This document shows, piece by piece, positions 19,811-30,652 of a stretch of DNA of 40,365 bases. A model generated the notes under the pieces. It ran no database searches, was not told the DNA's origin, and worked only from the letters and a program-made list of their open reading frames with translations. A program made the position numbers and the translations under genes. This DNA comes from Thermoleophilia bacterium (GTDB lineage: Bacteria > Actinomycetota > Thermoleophilia > BMS3ABIN01): the NCBI GenBank assembly GCA_014859345.1, contig JACUUL010000013.1, positions 1 to 40,365 of the forward strand, written 5' to 3'. How positions within the stretch are numbered: the first letter of the stretch is position 1; each line of letters begins with the position of its first letter.

Positions 19811-20718
19811 TTTACGCCACCCAGCCTTTGATTGAGCTGTTCGATCACGCCGGCTGTTGTCAGAACCGTCCGCGCCGCCATGACATCATTGACATCCAGC
19901 TCGCCCGGGACGGTTACGCCCACCCGGGGCAGATTCCTGAACGCCAGCATAGCGTTGGTGTCGCTTTCATCCAGCAGGACGAGCAGCGGATAACTGATTT
20001 CGAGCCCGTCAAGCACCGCGACGGCGGCCGCCGTCCTGGGTTCCTCAAAAGAGAGGTTGTCGACCACCTTGAGTCTGCCTTCCCTTACCCGGGCGCTCAG
20101 AGCCATCTTCATGGCCTTGCTCCGCGCCTTCCGGTTGACTTTAAAATCGTACGTCCTCGGCCTGGGGCCAAAAGCAACGCCGCCGCCGGTCCAGTGAGGC
20201 ATTCTGATGGAGCCCGCGCGGGCCCGGCCGGTTCCTTTCTGACGCCATGGTTTGGCGCCGCCGCCTCTCACCTCGCTGCGAGTCTTTGTGGAAGCGGTGC
20301 CCCGCCTGAGCGCCGCCATCTCGGCGCGAACCACTTCATGGATGACTCCCACGTTTGGCTCCACGTCGAACACCGCCGCGTTGAGTTTCGCTTTTTCCAT
20401 TTCCACGGCCTTGACTGCCGGCGCTTTTACGTAAGCCTTTTCCCTTACTGCTTTCTTCCTGGGTTTGGCGGCCCTTTTGGGAGCCTCCTTTTTGGGAGCA
20501 GCTTTGGCGGTTTTTTTCGCCCCGGCTTTTCCGGCAGGCGCTTTGCCGGATGCTTCCCTTGCCGTCCGGGCAGGCTTTTTGGCTTTTTTTTCGCCGGCTG
20601 CCGGCGCGGCGGGCGTCTTTTTAGCGCCTGCTTTCTCAGCAGTTTCCGCGGCCCGCGCCTGTTTTTTCTCTGCCTCTATCGCAGCTTCTTCGGATTTTTT
20701 TGTCTTGTCTTCTGCCAT
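19807..20718 (-). CDS. rplD: 50S ribosomal protein L4 with about 105-aa Lys/Ala-rich N-terminal extension
   Basis: RGTASTKTRSEVRGGGAKPWRQKGTGRARAGSIRMPHWTGGGVAFGPRPRTYDFKVNRKARSKAMKMALS; extension in frame. Confidence 0.96.
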   Translation of the reverse strand: MAEDKTKKSEEAAIEAEKKQARAAETAEKAGAKKTPAAPAAGEKKAKKPARTAREASGKAPAGKAGAKKTAKAAPKKEAPKRAAKPRKKAVREKAYVKAPAVKAVEMEKAKLNAAVFDVEPNVGVIHEVVRAEMAALRRGTASTKTRSEVRGGGAKPWRQKGTGRARAGSIRMPHWTGGGVAFGPRPRTYDFKVNRKARSKAMKMALSARVREGRLKVVDNLSFEEPRTAAAVAVLDGLEISYPLLVLLDESDTNAMLAFRNLPRVGVTVPGELDVNDVMAARTVLTTAGVIEQLNQRLGGVK

Positions 20719-20749
20719 CTGAATCCGCTATGTTTTCCGGCCCTTGAAT

Positions 20750-21583
20750 CTAGTCGGTCTGGATAAAAATTATGCCGTTTTTTCCGCCCGGCACGGACCC
20801 TTTCAGAAACAGGAGATTATTCTCCGGATCAGTTTTGACAACGGTCAGGCCGCGCTGGGTGGATCTGCGATTTCCCATCTGCCCGGGGAGCTTCAAACCC
20901 TTGAAAACCCTTGAAGGTGATGCACTGGCCCCCACCGAGCCCGGCGCCCGATGGAAGTGGGCACCATGAGAACCAGGGCCGCCGGCAAAGCCATGCCGTT
21001 TGATAACTCCTGCAAATCCCTTGCCCTTGGAGATGCCCGAGGCTTTCACCAGCTGGCCCTCTTTAAAAGCCTCGACGGTGATCACATCGCCGGTTCTCGG
21101 TACGCCCTCTCTCTCCGCCCCAGGAACCGCTTCAGGCTCAACAGGTTCCGCTGCCTCCTGCACGGGCCCGGCCTCCGCCGCTTCCTCGGCCCCGGCAGCT
21201 TGCGAAGCTTCCCCTTCTTCCGCTTCAGCCTCCCTGGCCTCTTCTTTTCTGGCCCTTGCCCTGGCTTTTTTCTCTTTTTTCTTCCCGGGTTGCTCGCCAG
21301 GCTTCACCCATCCGGCAACCTCTTCGAGATCGACGCGGATTTCCGCCAGGTGCCTGAGAGGCTTAACCCCCGCCTTGCCGAAGTGCCCCGCCATCGGCTT
21401 GCCTGCTTTCCGTTCTTTCACCTCGCCGAAGCCCATCTGCAATGCGGTATACCCGTCACGGTCCCGGGTCTTAACCTGCGTGATCACGCACGGGCCCGCT
21501 TCGATCACGGTGACCGGCAGCCGGTCTCCATCCTCGGTGAATATCTGGGTCATGCCCAATTTTTTTCCCAGAATCGCCGCCAT
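20750..21583 (-). CDS. rplC: 50S ribosomal protein L3 with about 65-aa low-complexity insertion
   Basis: MAAILGKKLGMTQIFTEDGDRLPVTVIEAGPCVITQVKT ... GISKGKGFAGVIKRHGFAGGPGSHGAHFHRAPGSVG. Confidence 0.97.
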   Translation of the reverse strand: MAAILGKKLGMTQIFTEDGDRLPVTVIEAGPCVITQVKTRDRDGYTALQMGFGEVKERKAGKPMAGHFGKAGVKPLRHLAEIRVDLEEVAGWVKPGEQPGKKKEKKARARARKEEAREAEAEEGEASQAAGAEEAAEAGPVQEAAEPVEPEAVPGAEREGVPRTGDVITVEAFKEGQLVKASGISKGKGFAGVIKRHGFAGGPGSHGAHFHRAPGSVGASASPSRVFKGLKLPGQMGNRRSTQRGLTVVKTDPENNLLFLKGSVPGGKNGIIFIQTD

Positions 21584-21587
21584 GTCC

Positions 21588-21896
21588 CTATAGTTTGATC
21601 TCTATATCCACGCCGGCCGGCACGTCGAGGCGCATCAGCGAATCAACGGTCTTCGGCGTGGGCTGATGGATGTCTATCAACCGCTTGTGCGTGCGCATCT
21701 CAAAATGCTCTCGTGAATCCTTGTCCTTGAAAGGGCTCTTGATAACGCAATACACGTTCTTCTCCGTGGGCAGGGGCACAGGACCGACGACGGTGGCTCC
21801 GGTGCGCTGGGCCTGCTCCACGATGAGCCGCGCGCTACGGTCTATAAGTTCATGATCGTAAGCCTTCAGTCTTATGCGTATTTTCTGTTGCGCCAT
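21588..21896 (-). CDS. rpsJ: 30S ribosomal protein S10
   Basis: [76 protein letters not shown]. Confidence 0.98.
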   Translation of the reverse strand: MAQQKIRIRLKAYDHELIDRSARLIVEQAQRTGATVVGPVPLPTEKNVYCVIKSPFKDKDSREHFEMRTHKRLIDIHQPTPKTVDSLMRLDVPAGVDIEIKL

Positions 21897-21908
21897 TTGC
21901 TTTCCATT

Positions 21909-21937
21909 AAAAAGCCCGCCGCTTGCTGCGACGGGCT
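21909..21937 (-). terminator. Intrinsic terminator/attenuator between tuf and rpsJ
   Basis: Minus: AGCCCGTCGC-AGCAA-GCGGCGGGCT-TTTTT; 10-bp stem including one U-G, then U-tract. Confidence 0.85.
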
Positions 21938-21947
21938 GTTTTCGTCA

Positions 21948-23153
21948 TTACGATATGATCTCGGTTACCGAGCCGGCTCCCACGGTATGGCCACCCTCAC
22001 GGATGGCGAAGCGGAGGCCTTCCTCCATGGCGATCGGCGTGATCAGCTCGACCTCCATGACAGTATGGTCTCCCGGCATTACCATCTCGACGCCCTCTTC
22101 CAGCTGAATGGAGCCGGTCACGTCGGTGGTCCGGAAATAAAACTGCGGCCGGTAGCCGGGGAAGAAAGGCGTATGACGGCCGCCCTCCTCCTTGGACAGC
22201 ACATACACCTGCGCCTTGAACTTGGTGTGCGGCGTGATGGAACCAGGTTTGGCCAGAACCATGCCGCGCTGGATGTCCTCGCGCTTGGTGCCGCGAAGCA
22301 GCACGCCGATGTTGTCGCCGGCGCGTCCTTCGTCGAGCAGTTTGCGGAACATCTCCACGCCAGTGCAGACGGTCTTGTCGATCTTGTCCTGCATGCCGAC
22401 GATCTCGACTTCCTCGCCCACCTTGACGATTCCGCGCTCGACGCGGCCAGTGGCCACGGTGCCGCGGCCGGTGATGGTGAACACGTCCTCGACCGGCATC
22501 AGAAACGGCTTGTCAATATCGCGCTCCGGCTCCGGCAGGTACTCGTCCACGGCGTGCATCAGCTCAAGGATCGATTTGCAGGCCTCGCACTCGGACGTGC
22601 CGCAGGCGCACTCCAGCGCCTTCAACGCCGAACCGGCCACTATGGGAATGTCATCCCCGGGGAACTCATACTCGGAGAGCAGCTCGCGCACCTCGATCTC
22701 CACCAGTTCCAGGAGCTCGGGGTCGTCCACCATGTCCACCTTGTTGAGGTAGACGATGATATAGGGCACACCAACCTGGCGGGCCAGCAGGATGTGCTCG
22801 CGGGTCTGTGGCATGGGGCCATCGGCCGCGCTCACAACCAGGATGGCGCCGTCCATCTGGGCCGCGCCGGTAATCATGTTCTTGATGTAGTCGGCGTGGC
22901 CGGGGCAGTCAACATGCGCGTAATGACACTTCTCAGTTTCATACTCCACGTGGGCGGTGGCGATGGTTATGCCGCGCTCACGCTCTTCCGGAGCATTGTC
23001 GATCGAGTCGAAGCTGCGCACCTCTACATTCTCGCCCGAGCCGGCCAGGCAGGCCGTGATCGCCGCGGTAAGGGTCGTCTTGCCATGGTCGATGTGACCG
23101 ATGGTGCCGACGTTCAGGTGCGGTTTTGTTCTTTCAAATTTTTCCTTAGCCAT
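21948..23153 (-). CDS. tuf: Elongation factor Tu with a Cys4 insertion
   Basis: [94 protein letters not shown]. Confidence 0.98.
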   Translation of the reverse strand: MAKEKFERTKPHLNVGTIGHIDHGKTTLTAAITACLAGSGENVEVRSFDSIDNAPEERERGITIATAHVEYETEKCHYAHVDCPGHADYIKNMITGAAQMDGAILVVSAADGPMPQTREHILLARQVGVPYIIVYLNKVDMVDDPELLELVEIEVRELLSEYEFPGDDIPIVAGSALKALECACGTSECEACKSILELMHAVDEYLPEPERDIDKPFLMPVEDVFTITGRGTVATGRVERGIVKVGEEVEIVGMQDKIDKTVCTGVEMFRKLLDEGRAGDNIGVLLRGTKREDIQRGMVLAKPGSITPHTKFKAQVYVLSKEEGGRHTPFFPGYRPQFYFRTTDVTGSIQLEEGVEMVMPGDHTVMEVELITPIAMEEGLRFAIREGGHTVGAGSVTEIIS

Positions 23154-23235
23154 TTCTTTGCTCCCTCCTTAATCCGAGCAAAATTTCTGATTAATCAACC
23201 CCGGTGCTTCCCCGTTTCTAACCAAAGAGCGAATT

Positions 23236-23265
23236 ACTATATATCAAACCGATCCGGCAAGGCAA
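23236..23265 (-). promoter_or_regulatory. Putative sigma-70-type promoter for tuf
   Basis: Minus: TTGCCT (23265-23260) with TATATA (16-nt spacer) or TATAGT (18-nt spacer), in the fusA-tuf gap. Confidence 0.45.
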
Positions 23266-23296
23266 GCGCTTGTAACGGGTAAATCCGCCCAAGTTC

Positions 23297-25438
23297 TTAC
23301 CTGCCGTTTACCTGCTCCACTATGCCGCCGGCGATGGAGGCCGGAACCTCTTCATACCGGTCGAACTGCATGGTGTATTGCGCTCGTCCCTGGCTTATGG
23401 AACGCAGGTCGGTAGCATATCCAAACATCTCCGCCAGCGGCACGCGGGCGCGGATGATCTGCGCCGGACCGCGCGGCTCCATGCCCTCGATCTTGCCTCT
23501 GCGGGAATTGAGGTCCCCGATGACGTCGCCCATGTATTCCTCAGGCACGACGACCTCCACCTCCATCACCGGCTCCAGCAGAGCCGGCTTGGCCCTGGCA
23601 ACCGCGTTCTTGAGCGCCATGGAGCCGGCGATTCGAAAGGCCATCTCGGAGGAGTCGACCTCATGATAGGATCCATCGATAAGGAACACCTTCATGCCCA
23701 CCATCGGATAACCGGCCAGAACCCCGTTTTCCATGGCTTCCCTGATGCCCTGGTTGACCGCGGGTATGTAATCCTTGGGGATGACCCCGCCGGTGATCTC
23801 TTCCTCGAACTCATAGCCTTCGCCGGGGGCGCTGGGCTCGACGTTGATGACAACATGTCCGAACTGGCCGCGGCCGCCCGTCTGGCGCACGAACCTGCCT
23901 TCCACCTTATTAACGGGCTTCCTGATTGTTTCCCGGTAGGCTACCTGGGGCTTTCCTACGTTGGCATCGACCTTGAATTCCCTCAAAAGGCGGTCCACGA
24001 TGATCTCCAGATGCAGTTCGCCCATGCCGGAGATGACCGTCTGGCCCGTCTCCTCGTCTGTGCGCACCTGGAAGGTCGGATCTTCCTCAGCCAGCTTGTG
24101 CAGGGAGGAGCCGAGCTTCTCCTGGTCTGCCTTGGTCTTGGGTTCGATCGCCACCGCAATTACCGGCTGCGGGAAATCCATTGACTCCAGAATGATAGGC
24201 TTGTCGGCCACGCAAAGCGTGTCTCCGGTTGTAGTGACTTTGAGCCCTACCGCGGCGGCCAGCTCTCCCGCATATATGACGTCCCGCTCTTCGCGGTGAT
24301 TGGCGTGCATCTGCAGGATTCGGCCGATCCGCTCCTTGCGATCCTTGGAGGTGTTATAGACATGGCTCCCGGCCTTCAGTTCTCCGGAGTAGACCCGGAA
24401 ATAGGTCAGCTTGCCGACGAAGGGATCGCTCATAACCTTGAAGGCCAGCGCCGCGAAAGGCTCGCTGTCATCCGCCTTCCTGACCTCCTCGGCGCCGGTA
24501 TCGGGATTGACACCCCTGATCGCCGGCACTTCCGTGGGGGAAGGCAGGTAATCGATGATGGCGTCCAGAAGCGGCTGCACGCCCTTGTTTTTAAACGCGG
24601 TGCCGCAAAGCACTGGCGTAATGGCGATGTCGACGGTGGCCTGGCGCAGAACCCTCTTTATCAGGTCCGCACCGATGTCTTTGCCCTCCACATAGAGCTC
24701 CATGAGCTCATCGCTCTGGTCGGCCAGCTTCTCGATCATGTGGCTGCGCCATTCCTCGGCGAAATCCTTCATATCCTCGGGAATTTCCCGGATTTCCCAG
24801 GTCTCGCCCTTCTCGCTCTCACCGGGCCATACCAGGGCTTTCATCTGAATCAAATCGATTACTCCCTGGAACGCGTCCTCGCGGCCGATAGGCAGCTGGA
24901 TTGCCACCGGATTTGCTCCCAGCCTGCTTACCATCATGTCCAGCACCTGGAAGAAATCGGAGCCCATGCGGTCCATCTTGTTCACGTACGCGATGCGGGG
25001 CACTCCATATTTATCGGCTTGCCGCCAGACGGTCTCCGATTGGGGCTCAACCCCGCCAACAGCGCAAAACAGCGCTATGGCGCCGTCAAGCACACGCAGA
25101 GAGCGTTCGACCTCGACGGTAAAGTCCACGTGCCCGGGAGTGTCTATAAGGCTAATGCGGAAATCTTTCCATTGGCAGGTGGTAGCCGCAGAAGTGATGG
25201 TTATGCCCCGCTCCTGCTCCTGCGCCATCCAGTCCATCACAGCGGCGCCGTCGTGGACCTCGCCGATCTTGTGAGTGATTCCCGTGTAATACAGAATACG
25301 CTCGGTCGTGGTGGTCTTGCCGGCGTCGATATGGGCCATGATGCCGATATTCCTGGTTTTCTCCAAAGAGAATTTTCGAGTCATGACTGGTTTCTTTTTG
25401 TCCCTGGTTGTTGCCGATACCTGCGTCATATATTTCAC
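23297..25438 (-). CDS. fusA: Elongation factor G
   Basis: [61 protein letters not shown]; start may be the internal Met at 25384. Confidence 0.97.
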   Translation of the reverse strand: MKYMTQVSATTRDKKKPVMTRKFSLEKTRNIGIMAHIDAGKTTTTERILYYTGITHKIGEVHDGAAVMDWMAQEQERGITITSAATTCQWKDFRISLIDTPGHVDFTVEVERSLRVLDGAIALFCAVGGVEPQSETVWRQADKYGVPRIAYVNKMDRMGSDFFQVLDMMVSRLGANPVAIQLPIGREDAFQGVIDLIQMKALVWPGESEKGETWEIREIPEDMKDFAEEWRSHMIEKLADQSDELMELYVEGKDIGADLIKRVLRQATVDIAITPVLCGTAFKNKGVQPLLDAIIDYLPSPTEVPAIRGVNPDTGAEEVRKADDSEPFAALAFKVMSDPFVGKLTYFRVYSGELKAGSHVYNTSKDRKERIGRILQMHANHREERDVIYAGELAAAVGLKVTTTGDTLCVADKPIILESMDFPQPVIAVAIEPKTKADQEKLGSSLHKLAEEDPTFQVRTDEETGQTVISGMGELHLEIIVDRLLREFKVDANVGKPQVAYRETIRKPVNKVEGRFVRQTGGRGQFGHVVINVEPSAPGEGYEFEEEITGGVIPKDYIPAVNQGIREAMENGVLAGYPMVGMKVFLIDGSYHEVDSSEMAFRIAGSMALKNAVARAKPALLEPVMEVEVVVPEEYMGDVIGDLNSRRGKIEGMEPRGPAQIIRARVPLAEMFGYATDLRSISQGRAQYTMQFDRYEEVPASIAGGIVEQVNGR

Positions 25439-25529
25439 ACAAACTTTCTTTTTTATTTGCCGTTACAGCTAACGGCTTCTATCACGCACATTCAAGGTCT
25501 TACTCCCTGTCCGTTGCCGCGATTCCTGC

Positions 25530-26000
25530 TTACCAGCGGTAGTGAGCGAAAGCCTTGTTCGCCTGCGCCATCCGGTAAAGATCGTCCTTCTTCTTCCAGG
25601 CGCCTCCCTGGTTGGCCAGGGCGTCGAGGCACTCGTTCGCCAGCCGCTCGGCCATTGTCTTTTCACGCCGGTCGCGGGCGTAGCCCACCAGCCACCGCAC
25701 CGCCAGGGTGCGGGCCCGGCGGGACGGCACCTCAACAGGCACCTGATAGGTGGCGCCGCCTACCCGGCGGGACCTGACCTCGAGCTGGGGTGTTACCGTG
25801 TCCACGGCCTGCTTCAGCACCGACACGGGGTCTTCGCCCTTTTTCTCGCCAATGATCTCCAGTGCCCTGTAGGTGATCTTCTCAGCGGTGGATTTTTTGC
25901 CGCCCAGCATGACCTTGGTGACAAACTGGGCCACCAGCTGGCTGTTATACACCGGATCCGGCGTAATTTCTCTTTTTTGGGCTGCGGCTCTTCGCGGCAT
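25530..26000 (-). CDS. rpsG: 30S ribosomal protein S7
   Basis: Start trimmed to [50 protein letters not shown] within ORF 25530..26147. Confidence 0.97.
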   Translation of the reverse strand: MPRRAAAQKREITPDPVYNSQLVAQFVTKVMLGGKKSTAEKITYRALEIIGEKKGEDPVSVLKQAVDTVTPQLEVRSRRVGGATYQVPVEVPSRRARTLAVRWLVGYARDRREKTMAERLANECLDALANQGGAWKKKDDLYRMAQANKAFAHYRW

Positions 26001-26019
26001 ATTGACCCTCGCCGGCGCC

Positions 26020-26388
26020 TTATGGCGTCCTGGCTCCGTATTTGGACCGGGCTTTGCGGCGATCGGTAACTCCAGCTGTGTCAAGAGCCGCCCTGACCAC
26101 CTTGTAGCGCACGCCCGGCAGATCCTTGACGCGGCCACCCTTGACAAGGACCACGGAGTGTTCCTGGAGGTTATGGCCGATGCCCGGGATATACGCTGTC
26201 ACCTCGATGCCGGAAGTAAGCCTGACACGACAGACCTTGCGCAGAGCCGAGTTCGGCTTCTTGGGCGTAGTGGTGTAGACACGGGTACAGACACCGCGCC
26301 GTTGCGGGCTGCCTTTAAGAGCCGGCGTCGAGGCCTTTTCTTTCTTGGTGACCCGTCCTTTTCTTATCAACTGGCTTACAGTTGGCAT
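26020..26388 (-). CDS. rpsL: 30S ribosomal protein S12
   Basis: [12 protein letters not shown] ... [74 protein letters not shown]. Confidence 0.98.
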   Translation of the reverse strand: MPTVSQLIRKGRVTKKEKASTPALKGSPQRRGVCTRVYTTTPKKPNSALRKVCRVRLTSGIEVTAYIPGIGHNLQEHSVVLVKGGRVKDLPGVRYKVVRAALDTAGVTDRRKARSKYGARTP

Positions 26389-26474
26389 CGCTGCTTATTT
26401 CCTCGCTTTTTTTCCGGGTTCTCAGTCCAAAACCGGCGGCGCCTGAATGCCGGTTCTCTACGCACAAACAAGCA

Positions 26475-26519
26475 GCAGGCCCTTTGCCTCTGGCTCCTGC
26501 AAGCCCAGAGGATGCCTGC
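26475..26519 (-). promoter_or_regulatory. Two-stem leader hairpin in the rpsL 5' UTR
   Basis: Outer GCAGGC/GCCTGC and inner CCTCTGG/CCAGAGG, both perfect. Confidence 0.6.
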
Positions 26520-26576
26520 AGCTGTTTTTGATACCCGGTTTTTACAGACGAAACGCCCTATGGGGCGCAAACTGAC

Positions 26577-26605
26577 ATTATAGAAAAAGGCAAATGGAGA
26601 GTCAA
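26577..26605 (-). promoter_or_regulatory. Near-consensus promoter of the str operon (rpsL)
   Basis: Minus: TTGACT-CTCCATTTGCCTTTTTC(17)-TATAAT. Confidence 0.85.
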
Positions 26606-26633
26606 GCGCCCCGGGGTCCCCCCGGGGCGCTTG
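26603..26633. terminator. Strong hairpin downstream of rpoC
   Basis: CAAGCGCCCCGGGG-TCC-CCCCGGGGCGCTTG, 14-bp perfect stem; weak T-tract. Confidence 0.75.
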
Positions 26634-26657
26634 CTTGGTTCTGGGTTGGAGGGCCGA

Positions 26658-29600
26658 TTACCCCGCTTCTGTTTCCTCCCCCTCAGCCGGGGCGCCCACC
26701 GAAATTACCTCTTCCACCTCTACCGGTTCGATGGCAGAGATAACCTCAAGCGTTCTGTAGTGCCTGAGCCCTGTTGACGCCGGAATAAGCTTGCCGATGA
26801 TGACGTTTTCCTTGAGGCCTTGCAGGCGGTCGATCTTGCCCTCGATTGCCGCGTCAGTGAGCACCTTGGTGGTTTCCTGGAAGGAGGCTGCCGACAGGAA
26901 GCTCTCGGTCGCCAGGGAAGCCTTGGTGATGCCCAGGATGGTCTGCTCGTACTCCGCGGGCTGGCCGCCGGCAGTCACGGCCTGTTCGTTCTCGCGCTTG
27001 AGCTGAATCTTGTCGGTCAGCTGGCCCGGCAGAAAATCTGTGTCGCCTCGCTGGTTTATCTTCACCCTCTTCATCATCTGGCGGCAGACGATCTCTATAT
27101 GCTTGTCGTTGATGTCCACTCCCTGGCGACGGTAGACGTCCTGCACCTCGTTCACCAGATACAGCTCCGTGGCCGTGTTGCCGCGGTGCTCCACGAGGTC
27201 GCCCGGATAGAGGGAACCCTCTGAGAGCTGGTCGCCCTGCTTGACCTTGTCGCCGTCCTCAACGAACAGCCTGGTATGGCGGGGGAAGGTGTAGCTATTC
27301 TCCTCGTCCTTCGCCCGGATGACCAGCTTTACGCTCTTGTCGGTCTTGATGACCTCCGCCTTGCCGGAAATCTCGGCGATCTTGGCCTGCCCCTTGGGCT
27401 TGCGGGCTTCGAACAGCTCGACTACCCGAGGCAGGCCGTGGGTAATGTCCTCGCCGGCTATGCCGCCCCGGTGGAAGGTGCGCATGGTCAGCTGGGTGCC
27501 CGGCTCGCCGATGGACTGGGCGGCGATGATCCCCACCGCGTCTCCCAGCTCCGCCAGTTCGCCTGAAGCCAGGTTGACGCCGTAGCAGTGGCTGCAGACG
27601 CCGGTCTCGGCCTCGCACTTGAGGACCGACCGCACCGGCACTATGTAACCTTCCTTGGCTCCGTGCACCTCGTCCATGCGCTGCAGCACCGCCTGGTTGA
27701 TTACCGTACCTTTCTCCGCCACCACCTGCGGCTTGCGCTTCCCCGGAATATCCAGGGCCACGACCCGCCCCAGCAGGCTCTCATTTAGTTTTGTTCCCTT
27801 TGATTTCTTGTCGATCTTCCTCAGCGGCAGCTCCAGGTATTCCCCGGTGCCGCAGTCATCCGTGCGCACGATGACGTCCTGCGCCACGTCCACCAGCCGC
27901 CTGGTCAGATATCCGGAGTCGGCGGTTCTCAAGGCGGTGTCGGCCAGCCCCTTGCGGGCGCCATGCGTGGAGATGAAGAATTCCAGGACACTCATGCCCT
28001 CCATCAGGCTCGACTTGATGGGGCGCTCGATGGTCTCTCCTTTGGGATTGAGCATCAGTCCCCTCATGCCTGCCAGCTGGTGCATCTGATCCGGATTGCC
28101 GCGGGCACCGGAGTTAGCCATCATGAACATCGGATTAAGCTCGTAGAGGTTCCTGTCCATGGCCTCGGCGACCTCGTCGGTGGCCTCGCCCCAGAGCCGG
28201 ATGATCATCTCCTTGCGTTCGCCCTCCGTGATGAAGCCGCGCTCGTACTGCTGGTGGATCTTTTTCACCTCGTCCTCGTATCGGTCCAGAATCTCGTCCT
28301 TGTCGGAGGGCACCACGATGTCGTTCTTGCCGATAGTAACGCCTGACAGGGTCGCCTGCTTGAAGCCCATATCCTTGATTACGTCCAGAACCCGGGAAAC
28401 AGCGACCGCGCCATAGCTGTCGATTAGGTCGGTGACCACTTTTTTCATCTGGGACTTGTCCAGGGTGACGTTCACAAACGGGCGCTCGCCCGGCTGGTAT
28501 TCTTCGCCCAGGTGGCCTGCCAGGGCCTTGTCGATCTCATCGTTGAAGATAACCCGGCCGGCGGTAGTGAGGATGCTCTCGCCGTTGCGCCTGTACCTGA
28601 TCAGCTGCTGCAGGCCGATGACTCCCTCGTCCTCAGCCCGCACCACCTCGTCCGCCGAACCGTAGACCGGTGGAACCTGCTTCATTTTCTTGATGTCGAT
28701 GGATTCCAGTTCCTTCAGTTCGCAGTAGGTGAGCCAGTATGCGCCCAGCACCATGTCCTGGGACGGAATCGCCAGCGGCCGGCCGTGAGCCGGTGACAGG
28801 ATGTTGTTTGAGGAGAGCATCAGGATGCGGGCCTCCGCCTGCGCTTCTACCGATAGCGGCACGTGCACTGCCATCTGGTCGCCGTCGAAGTCGGCATTGA
28901 AGGCGGCGCACACCAGCGGATGAATCTGGATGGCTTTGCCCTCAACGAGGATCGGTTCGAAAGCCTGGATGCCCAGCCGGTGCAGAGTGGGCGCCCGGTT
29001 GAGCATCACCGGATGCTCCGAGATGACTTCCTCGAGCATATCCCAGACTTCGGGCACCATGCTCTCCACCATCTTCTTGGCGGCCTTGATGTTCTGCACC
29101 CGCTCGCGTTCCACCAGCCGGCTCATGATAAACGGCTTGAAGAGCTCCAGCGCCATCAGCTTGGGCACGCCGCACTGATGCAGCTTGAGCTGAGGGCCGG
29201 CCACGATAACGGAACGGCCCGAGTAATCGACACGTTTGCCCAGCAGGTTCTGGCGGAAACGGCCCTGCTTTCCTTTGAGCATGTCGGACAGCGATTTCAA
29301 GGGGCGGTTGCCAGGGCCGGTCACGGCCCTGCCGCGACGGCCGTTGTCAAAGAGCGCGTCCACCGCCTCCTGCAGCATGCGCTTCTCGTTGTTGACGATT
29401 ATCTCGGGCGCGCCCAGGTCCAGCAACCTCTTGAGGCGGTTGTTGCGGTTGATCACCCGCCGGTAAAGGTCGTTCAGGTCGCTGGTGGCGAAACGGCCGC
29501 CATCCAGCTGCACCATGGGCCTGAGCTCCGGGGGAATCACCGGCACCGATTCCAGGATCATCCAGGCCGGATGGTTCTCGGAGCGCCGGAAGGCGTCCAC

Positions 29601-30590
29601 TACTTTCAGGCGCTTGAGCGCCCGCTGGTGTTTCTGGCCCTTGCCGGTTTCAACGATCTCGTTGAGCTGGGCGACCTCTTCCTCCAGGTCCACCTGCTCC
29701 AGCAGCTCGCGGATGGCTTCCGCCCCCATTCCGCCCCGAAAGTAGTTGCCGAAGCCGAAGGGGCTGCCGAACTTGTCCTTTAAATCCCGGAAAAGCTGCT
29801 CGTCCCCGATGATCTGCTTGGGCTCGATTTCCTGGAATTTCTCCCAGATCTCCATCAGCCGCACGGACTGCTCTTCAGTGTACTGCTCGTTATCGGCGAT
29901 ATCGTCGTCGATCTCGCGCGTCATCTGCGTTCGTTTCTTTTCGGTTTCAGCCTTGGTGAGCTTGCGATCCTTCTTCTCGGTGCTGCCGTAGACCGCCAAA
30001 GCCTCGTCTTCGATCTCTTCCGGAGTAGCCTCGCCGTCAAGCACCCGCAGGCGCCGCTCGCGCGCCTCCTCAAGCTCGGCTATGCGCTCCTGCTTGTCGG
30101 TGTGCAGCTGCTCGATGGCGGCATCCACCTTCGCCCTCAGCAATTCGGCGTCGGCCGCCCGTTTCTCGTAATCCACAAAAGTGACGATCGAGGCCGCGAA
30201 GTAGAGCACCTTCTCCAGCTCCTTGGGGGCGATGTCCAGCAGGTAGCCCATGCGGGAGGGCACGCCCTTGAAAAACCAGATGTGGGATACCGGAGCCGCC
30301 AGGTCGATGTGGCCCATGCGCTCGCGGCGCACCTTCGACCTGGTCACCTCTACGCCGCAGCGCTCGCAGATGATGCCCTTGTAGCGGACGCGCTTGTACT
30401 TGCCGCAATAGCACTCCCAGTCCTTGGTGGGACCGAAGATGCGCTCGCAGAAGAGCCCATCTTTTTCCGGTTTTAAAGTCCGGTAGTTGATCGTCTCGGG
30501 CTTGGTTACCTCGCCCGACGACCAGGCCCGGGTCTTCTCCGAGGAAGCCAGGCCGATCCTGATGGCATCAAAGTTATTGATGTCTAACAA
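26658..30590 (-). CDS. rpoC: RNA polymerase beta' subunit
   Basis: 1310 aa; [82 protein letters not shown]. Confidence 0.98.
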   Translation of the reverse strand: MLDINNFDAIRIGLASSEKTRAWSSGEVTKPETINYRTLKPEKDGLFCERIFGPTKDWECYCGKYKRVRYKGIICERCGVEVTRSKVRRERMGHIDLAAPVSHIWFFKGVPSRMGYLLDIAPKELEKVLYFAASIVTFVDYEKRAADAELLRAKVDAAIEQLHTDKQERIAELEEARERRLRVLDGEATPEEIEDEALAVYGSTEKKDRKLTKAETEKKRTQMTREIDDDIADNEQYTEEQSVRLMEIWEKFQEIEPKQIIGDEQLFRDLKDKFGSPFGFGNYFRGGMGAEAIRELLEQVDLEEEVAQLNEIVETGKGQKHQRALKRLKVVDAFRRSENHPAWMILESVPVIPPELRPMVQLDGGRFATSDLNDLYRRVINRNNRLKRLLDLGAPEIIVNNEKRMLQEAVDALFDNGRRGRAVTGPGNRPLKSLSDMLKGKQGRFRQNLLGKRVDYSGRSVIVAGPQLKLHQCGVPKLMALELFKPFIMSRLVERERVQNIKAAKKMVESMVPEVWDMLEEVISEHPVMLNRAPTLHRLGIQAFEPILVEGKAIQIHPLVCAAFNADFDGDQMAVHVPLSVEAQAEARILMLSSNNILSPAHGRPLAIPSQDMVLGAYWLTYCELKELESIDIKKMKQVPPVYGSADEVVRAEDEGVIGLQQLIRYRRNGESILTTAGRVIFNDEIDKALAGHLGEEYQPGERPFVNVTLDKSQMKKVVTDLIDSYGAVAVSRVLDVIKDMGFKQATLSGVTIGKNDIVVPSDKDEILDRYEDEVKKIHQQYERGFITEGERKEMIIRLWGEATDEVAEAMDRNLYELNPMFMMANSGARGNPDQMHQLAGMRGLMLNPKGETIERPIKSSLMEGMSVLEFFISTHGARKGLADTALRTADSGYLTRRLVDVAQDVIVRTDDCGTGEYLELPLRKIDKKSKGTKLNESLLGRVVALDIPGKRKPQVVAEKGTVINQAVLQRMDEVHGAKEGYIVPVRSVLKCEAETGVCSHCYGVNLASGELAELGDAVGIIAAQSIGEPGTQLTMRTFHRGGIAGEDITHGLPRVVELFEARKPKGQAKIAEISGKAEVIKTDKSVKLVIRAKDEENSYTFPRHTRLFVEDGDKVKQGDQLSEGSLYPGDLVEHRGNTATELYLVNEVQDVYRRQGVDINDKHIEIVCRQMMKRVKINQRGDTDFLPGQLTDKIQLKRENEQAVTAGGQPAEYEQTILGITKASLATESFLSAASFQETTKVLTDAAIEGKIDRLQGLKENVIIGKLIPASTGLRHYRTLEVISAIEPVEVEEVISVGAPAEGEETEAG

Positions 30591-30652
30591 GTTTTCCTCC
30601 CGTAATCCCTACGCTTGACAATTCTGGAGGTTGATAACAGGTATCCGGCAGA

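Noticed and set aside
19828-20766. 312-aa Phe/Gly/Arg-rich plus ORF opposite rplD
   Set aside because: Low-complexity antisense of the Lys/Ala-rich L4 tail.
20404-21292. Frameshift or assembly error as the cause of the L3 insertion and L4 extension
   Set aside because: Both genes stay in frame into fully canonical cores; amino-acid bias (K/A/E) fits real low-complexity protein. Resequencing would still be useful.
21852-23282. 476-aa plus-strand ORF opposite tuf
   Set aside because: Exact antisense of EF-Tu; His/Asp/Leu-rich mirror composition of a GC-rich gene, no domain recognisable.
24296-25777. 493-aa plus-strand ORF opposite fusA/rpsG
   Set aside because: Antisense shadow ORF; no plausible motif and it crosses an intergenic gap.
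28863-29783. 306-aa plus ORF opposite rpoC, and the similar 31169..32032 and 32474..33418 ORFs opposite rpoB
   Set aside because: Antisense shadows of highly conserved RNAP genes.
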